A stretch of DNA of 64,000 bases from Lepas anatifera (Eukaryota; Arthropoda; Thecostraca; Lepadidae), in the NCBI GenBank assembly GCA_034440635.1, contig JAOTON010001946.1, positions 30,001-94,000 on the forward strand, given 5' to 3'. Position 1 is the first letter of the stretch, and each line of letters starts with the position of its first letter. The position numbers and the translations under genes are program-made. Below, piece after piece: positions 56,494-64,000 of this stretch. Below the pieces are notes generated by a model. The model made no database searches. It was not told where the DNA came from and worked only from the letters and a program-made list of their open reading frames with translations.

Positions 56494-57011
56494 ACTATTT
56501 TGCATTAAAAATAGATTATTTGTTCGTTATTCCTATGCTTTAAAAACGATTATTATGATACCAAAGGACCACTTCTGGCCTTTATATCGTCGAAATGAGG
56601 TGAAGGTAATCTAGTTTTATTTTGTTAAATACGTTTTTCGGTTTGACTGAACTCATGCCTGTAGCTCCCAGTGAAGGCACCAGAGTGGTCATTTTTTCTT
56701 GTTAATGACGTCACAAATTCCCGCAGGAAGGGAATTATGTTTGTTTAGGTATAAAACAATATGCACGACCTTGAAAGAGACGAATTAAGTTTTTCTGCTT
56801 ACACGGATTGGCATTTGTAGTAAACATTCGCGGCTAACGGCAAAAATGTCTATGAAGGCGAAAATTGTACACAAAACTGCATTTGCGCCACCCTTAGCAC
56901 TTATCACCGACAAAAACTAACTTGATTTTCGGAACCACCGTAAAAATCTACCCCGGGATAGATAGGATGCTAGTTGATTCCTGACATCGAGTGAAAAGTG
57001 AAACAGTCTAG
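56494..57011 (-). repeat. Dispersed repeat, copy B
   Basis: Reverse complement of 30866-31388, with small indels. It abuts the 5' truncated LINE piece at 56493. Confidence 0.75.
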
Positions 57012-57077
57012 CGTGAAGTGACCGTCACCCAGCTCCACGCTGTTTCTGATTCCTTCCGCTCTGGTGGCCTGTCCCAG

Positions 57078-57261
57078 TGCGACTTCTGCTTCTGGCCGCT
57101 GCATCGATGGCCTACGTTATAGATGGCACTCGCATAGCCGACCCCAGCAACTACCACTTTGACGAAGAGCCGAAGGAGAGCAGCATTGTGCGACTTTACG
57201 TGCTGGATGAAGAAAACTCCAAAACATTTCTCATGTGTCCTTACAGATACGCTATTGAAAA
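57078..57261 (+). CDS. Putative orphan coding exon
   Basis: A frame reads LLLLAAASMAYVIDG, then RIADPSNYHFDEEPKESS, VRLYVLDEENSKTFLMC and PYRYAIEK, ending at a textbook donor AAG|GTGAGT (GT at 57262). An acceptor-like CTGTCCCAG ends at 57077, and an ATG lies at 57108. Codon use looks protein-like, with GC-rich third positions as in SNX4. I do not recognise the family and saw no following exon. It could be an exon of a gene extending to the right or of a decayed transposon. Confidence 0.4.
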
Positions 57262-58039
57262 GGTGAGTGGCAAGCATAGACGGCGGAGGGCGAATGGGGG
57301 GGGAGCACCGGGACATCGTTTCTCTTTGGACAGACCACGGGTGTCTCCCCTTTAAAGGGAATAGACCACTTTGTCGAAATTCTACAAAAAAACATTTTAG
57401 GAACAAGAGAGGTCTGACAATGGGAAATGAACATTTTTTCCTCATTTCCATAGGCGAAAAACATAAATATCTCCTCTTTCCTAACAATAAGTGACGTCAT
57501 CAAAATGTCGGTTTTAAGAATCAGTGAGATCCCAAATCTTAATCATAGACTCGCTTTAAAAGCCCATTCACAGCTTTTCCGCATGACACAATTTGTGTGC
57601 TGTACAAGAAGTACTAGTGCAAAACCGAACATCAGATGGCGTTGCGGCAGCCATGTGTATTGAGTGGTCGAACGTTAATGCACATTTCTGATGTAAATAA
57701 ACAATTTCATAGTTCAATTTTGACAAAAACAGTTCACATATGTTCCGAAAAGCCCGGGAGAGGAACAATGTGATGTGTGGTGCAGCCATTGGGCGCAATT
57801 TGGCCCAAATGCACATTGACTGCACGCTAACTTGCCCGATGCTTTTGGTCCACACGCAGCTAGATGCTGGCTCACTCGATAGCATGGTATTTTCACCGAG
57901 TGGGTGAGGCTCAGAGCTTAGGACCAATCAGATTACTGCTACCATATGGAAGTTATTCCTTCAGGGTTTGAAATGACCCAATAGGCCCCTTTACTTTGAA
58001 CTTTAAAGCTGGCGGAAATTTTATATAGAGTTGGTAAAA
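57262..58039. other. Unassigned
   Basis: A TTAAAGGGAATAGACC sequence at 57353 resembles a TTAA-type MITE end, but I could not find its partner. Nothing else is supported. Confidence 0.35.
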
Positions 58040-58063
58040 ATAGATAATAAAATAATAATAAAA

Positions 58064-58097
<34 letters not shown>

Positions 58098-58139
58098 TAA
58101 AAATAATAATAAAAGTGAAAATAAATAAATAAAAAAAAA
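58040..58139. repeat. (TAA)n microsatellite
   Basis: Imperfect AATAAT repeat with AAAT interruptions, about 100 bp, adjoining the start of an AGGTCA-family copy. Confidence 0.9.
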
Positions 58140-58890
58140 GTGGCGGCGTGTAGCGGCACTGTACTTGGCAAAGTTTTTTTCTGATCATTTTTACAACTTT
58201 AGCCAATACCTTAAGGCTGGGCCATCTCAAGTCAGGTCACAAATACAGATATTACCTCACCTCACCTCATCTAAGAAAGTTTAATATAGGATAAGTCAGA
58301 ACAGGGTGAACCTACCCGATTGAAATTCGTATCCCATATTTGTCCTACCGAGTGCTACACAATGTTCCGGTATTCTTTATATCGACGACCTAATGACGGG
58401 CACGAGCCATGACCTTTCCATTGGAAATACATAGGAAAAATGGTTTAACTAAATAACTTAGTAATGAATACTGGAAGAGCGTTTATCTGAACGGAATGCG
58501 GTCTGCATTATCCTTACAGTTCTAATTATTTGCATTTTGTCCTAATTTTACCTTTACCTGACCTCAGATTAATTCAAATGCTAGATTTGACCTGATTTGA
58601 CCTAGCAAGGTATTATTATATATCATTCGATTCAGCTGCATGCTGCATGGATTTCAATGGTCTCGATTGTTTGCTCTATCTGTACTAGTTCAGATGTAAT
58701 GACTGAAAACCTTCATTTACATGTTATCCCTATGGTGGCATGCCTTGACCTCTAGATACCTAAAATGTGGCCAGACAAAAACAGTTCGAATGTTTTCTTG
58801 AGAGATATAGATGGGCTATCCAACGCTGTTTGCCGTTTTTCGCTATCTAGCGTGGTTCTCGAATCTTAGGGGAGGCGGGTACCCGCCCCC
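58140..58890 (+). mobile_element. AGGTCA-rich repeat family, copy 4
   Basis: Begins GTGGCGGCGTGTAGCGGCAC, has GGGCCATCTCAAGTCAGGTC, and ends with GGCGGGTACCCGCCCCCC, the same palindrome that lies at the left of copy 1. It is roughly the inverted counterpart of copy 1 at full length. There is no coding region. Confidence 0.7.
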
Positions 58891-59164
58891 CCAAATGAGG
58901 CTGACAAAACCAGGGTGTAACTTGGCTTCTAAAAGAGCTAGATCAAGTTTATAACCATCAGTTGGAAGCCTTTGAAGGGAAAAACCTGCCCGCTGGCATC
59001 CATTTTGAGACCAGATCAATGCCAAGGTCACCAGATGTCACCAAAGGTCACAGTTTTATAAATAGTTTGTGTCTGTCACTTTTGAACGAAACAAGATACA
59101 GTGTTAAATTTAGTTCCATAGTAACAAGCATAACTCGAGGATTTAAATGATGTACAGCGTAACC

Positions 59165-59623
59165 TTAAAGGGAATGTGGCACCTTCACAACGTGATTTTA
59201 ACTGAGATAGCCAAGTTGTAAAGCAGGTCGGAAAACCCGGTACTCCATATTTCATTTGTCTTGGAACTCGATATTTCCGTAGAAAAAAAGCTAAAACCTA
59301 CCTGACACCAGCCCCCCTCAGCCCCCCGTCGCCGGCGGCCATTGTTGTGAGCTACTGGTGTGACGACATATGCTGACGTCACGATGAGCATCAGCTAATC
59401 GAAGCCCTTGAAGCGTTTCAAGTATGGTAGTGGCTGCCAGATCGTGACATCATCCACAGGCTGATATTTAATTCTTTTTCTAGAGGAGTATTTCTAAAAA
59501 CCAAATATTGAGCTTATTGTACATTTTTCAGAGAAATTATGAGTGGTTTCATCATTTTTGACTAAAAGTACGCCTAATTACACTAAATTCCAGGATTCGA
59601 CCAAGGTGCCATATTCCCTTTAA
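59165..59623 (-). mobile_element. TTAA-flanked MITE, copy 3
   Basis: The element is 59169-59619 (451 bp, the same length as copy 1), TTAA on both sides, opposite orientation. It is very similar to copy 1, including the GGGGGGCT stretch, suggesting recent activity. Confidence 0.85.
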
Positions 59624-60049
59624 AAGGCTATTATTTGATCTAGACCTAGCATGAAGATAATAATTTGACCCTACAAGTTCATGCTACGTGTCATTTAAAG
59701 CCTTGACTGAAGGCAAACCATTCATGTCTTTTTTTGTTCTAGGTTTACCGGTTCCCAAATTGTAAGGGATGTCCTAAACAGATCTGAATGTGACCCATTT
59801 GGACCCACTGGAACGTCATGGGTCCACGGGTATGTTTCAAACTCGGCTCCAGAGTAGCGCATTCCCCTGAAAATGGTTCCTCTTTTTGCAACCCAGTCTG
59901 ATAAAAGACGACTGAAAATCAATCAAGAGAAGTCGCGGTAGGGGGAAGGGAAGAGAAATAATGGAGCATTGATTTTGCTAATTTTTTCCCGGTTTAACGT
60001 CACTGCCATAGCAATTATAGCCTGGAATATTATGTGCATTATTATCGTT

Positions 60050-60496
60050 TTAAGGGAATATGGCACCTTGGTCGAATCCTGGAATTTAGTGTAATTAGGC
60101 GTACTTTTAGCCGAAAATAATGAAACCACTTTTGATTTCTCTGAAACAATGTACAATAAGCTCAACATTTTGATTTGTAAAATACTCCTCTAGGACAAGA
60201 AATAAATATCTCCCTATGGATGATGTCATGATCTGGCAACCACTACCATACTCGAAACGCTTCAAGGGCTTCGATTGGCTGATGCTCATTGTGACGTCAG
60301 TATATGTTGTTCACACCAGCAGCTCACAACAATGGACGCCTGGCGAGAGGTACATTTCGGGTAGGTTTTAGCTTTTTTCTACGGAAATATCGAGTTCCAG
60401 GACAAATGCTATATAGGATACCGGGTTTTCCGACTTGCTTTACAACTTGGCTATCTCAGTTAAAATCACGTTATAAAGGTGCCACATTCTCTTTAA
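60050..60496 (+). mobile_element. TTAA-flanked MITE, copy 4
   Basis: The element is 60054-60492. TTAA lies on both sides, but the first A of the AGGG end is missing. Internally it is closer to copy 2, with the CGAGAGGTACATTTC segment. Confidence 0.85.
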
Positions 60497-60786
60497 GTTA
60501 TCTGTTCTGGACGCTGAGAAAGAAGACATTATTACACTGTGGGACGGTGGTGGATTAGAACCGTAGCTCTAGACCTCCCAGACACGACACGCAGGGCCTG
60601 AAAAGGAGCCAAAAAAGTTTCCTCGTGAATGGGGAAAATCGTGAGCGGGTAAAATTCCTTTTCAGGGGTTTTCTCTTGCAGTGACACCAGGTTCGATGGA
60701 GGAGCCTGAGTGAACTCCGAAAGACAGCAATTTTTAGAGCACGATGGAAAGCTTTGTACAATTCTATATTTGCCCCGCTGGAGTCC

Positions 60787-61800
60787 CTAGCATGACGTGC
60801 CCCGCTTGGGGGTGGGGGGAGTATTTCGCCCTCTTAGTATCACATTTCATGGAAAGGCTAAAACAAAATTACAGGCAGCGTTCGAAAGCTCTTAACAAGA
60901 CAAAGAGAAATCGTACGGACTGTTTTAAATTCAGGTCAATATTGAGGTCATCAGAGATAAAAAAGGTTTCATAGGCTTACAAAGGAGCACAGTAGAATAT
61001 TCGTTTTTAATGAGCGGATAGAGAAAATCTTTGGGCATAATTGGATACTTTTCATCGCAGAAAATTGAATGATGTATAATTTGACCATGTTAGGTGTGGT
61101 GTGTGGTGGTGAGCATGTGGTGACCATGACTTGACCTCAAGCTAGAAAGGTTCACATGATGACCTGGTATAGTCATGTTGCATATCAATTGAATCCCTGC
61201 GATTAAGTATGATCCAATCAAAATGGAAGCTCTATCTTAATTCAGTATGAAGTTATTTCCAAAATAATCATTGCGTTCTAATGCGTTCTCACATGGCCTT
61301 TAAAAAGTCAGATGTTTAAAAATTAAACTTTACTGTCAGGATCGTGCTAAGAATACAAGCTATACAGACTTCCGAGCTGATTTATATAATATTCAACGAA
61401 CAGAGCTCTGTCTATTTTTCACCATAGACGTATGATAGGGTGACCGCAAAATTAACGCCAATTTTAGGTCAATATGAAAATTTCAAGTTATCAGATTTGT
61501 AGATCATAATGATCTCACCATAGTTGGAGGCGATCGGTTAGCAGATAGTTGTTTGACGCAGCTTCACATTCGTAATTTTGGGTTTTGAGGTCGGTTTGTT
61601 TGATATTGAATAACCCCTTGATCTGACATGACCTGACCTAAAACATTTATTTAAATGCGTGAAATTAATTGGGGATAAGGTACCCTAAATTGTTTTTCTG
61701 CGTCTCTTTGTTTTTCCGCTGTTTGGGGGCAATACCAGGAAGGAGGGGGAGGGGAGGGATAGACGACCGCCCCAGCGGGGCATGTGTTATGACACTTGTT
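60787..61800 (-). mobile_element. AGGTCA-rich repeat family, copy 5
   Basis: Inverted counterpart of 29.9-30.8 kb: GCATGACGTGCCCCGCTTGG at the left and CCCCAGCGGGGCATGTG at the right are imperfect inverted ends. It holds TGACCATG, AGGTCA and a shared TTGCATATCAATTGAATCC segment. Another short AGGTCA fragment follows at 61945-62040. Confidence 0.6.
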
Positions 61801-62316
61801 AGCATTGTTTTCTAAAAAAAGCCCAGAAACTCCTTTAATTATAATACACTTTTCTAGGAAACACGGTTTCTGAGGAACCAAATAGCCGAGAGCGTGATAT
61901 GAATTAAGTTGAAAAAGTCGATCAATTGCGCCACTGCGTACAAAATTCTAAGTTTGGGTCATCTCAAGTTAGGTCACCAGGTCAGGTCAGGTGACATCAC
62001 CTTCAAAAATGTTTGAAGTGGCATCTCTGAAAAAATATAGCTCTAATACTGATGTTAAATGTGTACACATTTCATTAAACACAAATAAGGTGCTTTCCCA
62101 AAATGTTGGTGTTTTCGATTTCGCCCTGCATTATTGATTAATTATGCAAACTTGCCTTTAGCTAACCCTTCAACAAAGCTCACACTGACAAGATGGACCC
62201 CTTGAAGGTGCCCCATCCCTTGACCAAAACGTTTTGCCACCACTGGAGACAAGCCTGACCTGTGGAACGGGAGGGGTTACGCTGTCATAGGAGTAGGAAG
62301 AGGATGGGCTGGGGCG

Positions 62317-62612
62317 CCATGGCCCATAGGCAGATCCAGGGGGGGGCAAAAGGGGCACGTGCCTTTCCCCGATCGACCCTCGGAGCCCCCTGAAATGGTC
62401 ACAGCGCCCTCCTGAAAGGTCGATGGTGTTCCCCTGAAATGCCGCTTCCCACCCCCCCCACCCCCAGGATGCGAAAATCGGCACCCATGGATAGGATTTT
62501 GCACCCAACTGATAGGTTTTGCCGGTCAGAAGTGGCGCCCCCCTGGTCCAGATGGCACCCCCCGGGAAGGTGCCTCCCGATCGGTAATCCTGGATCTGCC
62601 TATGCCATGGTC
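62317..62612. mobile_element. hAT-like MITE, 280 bp
   Basis: The element is 62325-62604, with perfect inverted ends CATAGGCAGATCCAGG and flanking octamers CCATGGCC and CCATGGTC (7 of 8). It is inverted relative to its relative at 44223-44498. The core shares GATGCGAAAATCGG and GATGGCACCCC-type words. Confidence 0.8.
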
Positions 62613-62783
62613 CCTCCACCCAGTCACAGTATCAGATCTGATGGGACAAAGGGCCTATGTGCGGCGTGGCCGAATGATTTCCTCCACACGTGACATGACG
62701 GTCCATACTGATGAAGACATGGGAGGTAACAGGAAGCGGAGAAAAGCCGCTGGCGGGATGATGACAGAGTGAACATAAAGAGC

Positions 62784-62785
<2 letters not shown>

Positions 62786-62825
<40 letters not shown>
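62786..62825. repeat. (TA)n microsatellite
   Basis: About 40 bp of alternating TA. Confidence 0.95.
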
Positions 62826-62833
<8 letters not shown>

Positions 62834-63452
62834 TATGGCTTTTTATTAGGCGTTCTGTGCATAGCACCTTTGCCCGCCTCTAAAGGAGTGCGTGGGAGAA
62901 TTTTAGAATTTTGTGTGAGGGCAAGCTACGTTAGTCTGTTAAAGCAAAGGGAGTTATTTCAAGTAATGGGTTGCAAGATGTTTTAGCTTGCGAATGGACA
63001 GGTCGTGGCAATGGCATAGCCATGCCAAGGGAGGTCTTTTAATAAGTTTAGACCCGCAGAGTGCGAAGGTTATCTCTGTGGTTGAAGACCTTAAATTTAG
63101 AATTTGGAATTTAGAATTTAGAATTTTGTGTGTCAGCTACTGATGTCCGCTTGTCTGCGTTACTCGAAATCCTCCGTTAAATCAATAATTTTCATATTTT
63201 AGAAAGCGCGCTAAACCCCTGGCCAGGGTGCCGCGAATTTACCCTGCAACCCGGAGGTGAGGTTGCAGCTCCGCTCTCCGGCTGGGCAGCCGCCGCGCAG
63301 AGGAAAAGAAGTGTGAGAGGACAGTTAGATTGTTAGTAAGAGTATGAGTGTGGTTAGCATAGAGCCGCAGTGAAAGGTATCACTGCGGTGAAGAAATCTA
63401 ACCTATTTAACCTAACCTGATTTCAAAGCTAGCCTAACATAACCTATCCTTA
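62826..63452. other. Unassigned
   Basis: No gene recognised. It includes triplicated TTTAGAATTT near 63095-63125 and AACCTAACC words at 63400-63450. Confidence 0.4.

Positions 63453-63515
<63 letters not shown>
63453..63515. repeat. (TA)n microsatellite
   Basis: About 62 bp of alternating TA. Confidence 0.95.
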
Positions 63516-63517
<2 letters not shown>

Positions 63518-64000
63518 AATCGGCATCGAGCTCCAGCTCAGGTACAGGCAGCTCGACTCACTCACCCACACAACTTCGCCACCGGGAAGAAGAAAAGAGC
63601 TCTCGCTCCCGGGTCTGTCCACGTCAAATGCAGCAGCATCTGCGATATCTATACTACCCAAGCGATTCCGCGCTTGAAAATAAATGGTCATCCCTGATAT
63701 GATCTCTCCACAGCGATGGATCGGGCGAAACTTACACACCGAGGTTTGTTTGTTTGTTTGCGGTAGCTCCGAGGAGCTTAAAACCCTGGTCCCGGTGGGG
63801 GGCGTTTGAACATCCCCTTGTTTATTTGTTTATTTGTTTATTAAACATAATCACCAACAGGCTGATGCCCACTAACAGGTGAAGTCAGGTATTAAAACTC
63901 TCTCACCAAAAACTAACACATACACATAAACATGTCCGAAACACCCTAGTGCTAAAAACATACAAATGAGTAAAATGGGTGCTGTAAAAATAAATTTATT
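63516..64000. other. Unassigned right edge
   Basis: Contains short TTTG runs (63742-63760) and TTTATTTG runs (63819-63842), possibly tails of retroelements. No gene is supported. Confidence 0.4.

Overview
This is nuclear DNA of a metazoan, most likely an arthropod and possibly a crustacean. The reasons are a multi-exon animal gene with GT-AG introns, TTAGG-type (arthropod telomere-like) repeats inside a transposon, very long simple repeats, and many nested eukaryotic DNA transposons and LINEs. I see no prokaryotic genes, operons or CRISPR arrays. The arthropod call is inference.

The one clear host gene is sorting nexin 4 (SNX4), plus strand, 9348-19494. I could assemble nine coding exons with compatible phases, giving 458 codons. 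The product has a PX domain (about residues 52-195) followed by an SNX4-type BAR region, and is close in length to vertebrate SNX4. An uninterrupted (TC)n tract of about 820 bp and a (TTCC)n tract lie just upstream. At the left edge is a 3' remnant of histone H2B beside GC-rich degenerate tandem repeats.

Most of the rest is mobile or repetitive DNA. Left of SNX4 are two fold-back transposons: 1848-4661, with arms made of about 42-bp minisatellite units, and 6493-7341, with TTAGG/TCAGG repeats inside its arms. There are also two PIF/Harbinger-like MITEs (5680-5986 and 7493-7992). Right of SNX4 are a Tc1/mariner-like MITE (21118-21709), small hAT-like MITEs, a roughly 200-bp higher-order minisatellite (28385-29330), several copies of a repeat family dense in AGGTCA motifs, and a palindromic element (31549-33192).

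The main find is a transposon-in-transposon structure from 33.2 to 56.5 kb. A minus-strand LINE lies in four pieces. It is split by a TTAA-flanked MITE, a 2.6-kb TA-flanked element, and a 17.4-kb element (38464-55872) with hAT-like ends GGCGGATCCAGG and a perfect 8-bp target duplication, GCTGCAAA. Inside that element sits a second one of 8.7 kb (41717-50394) with ends CAGRGACGGCGGATTCC and a perfect 8-bp duplication, ATCAACGG. Both carry long arrays of degenerate units centred on GGCGCC next to their ends. I found no intact transposase in either. The inner element also holds decayed LINE fragments, a tRNA-like SINE head and smaller MITEs.

The remaining right-hand part (56.5-64 kb) holds a repeat shared in inverted orientation with 30.87-31.39 kb, an orphan exon-like ORF ending in a strong splice donor, more TTAA MITEs, more AGGTCA-family copies and several (TA)n tracts.
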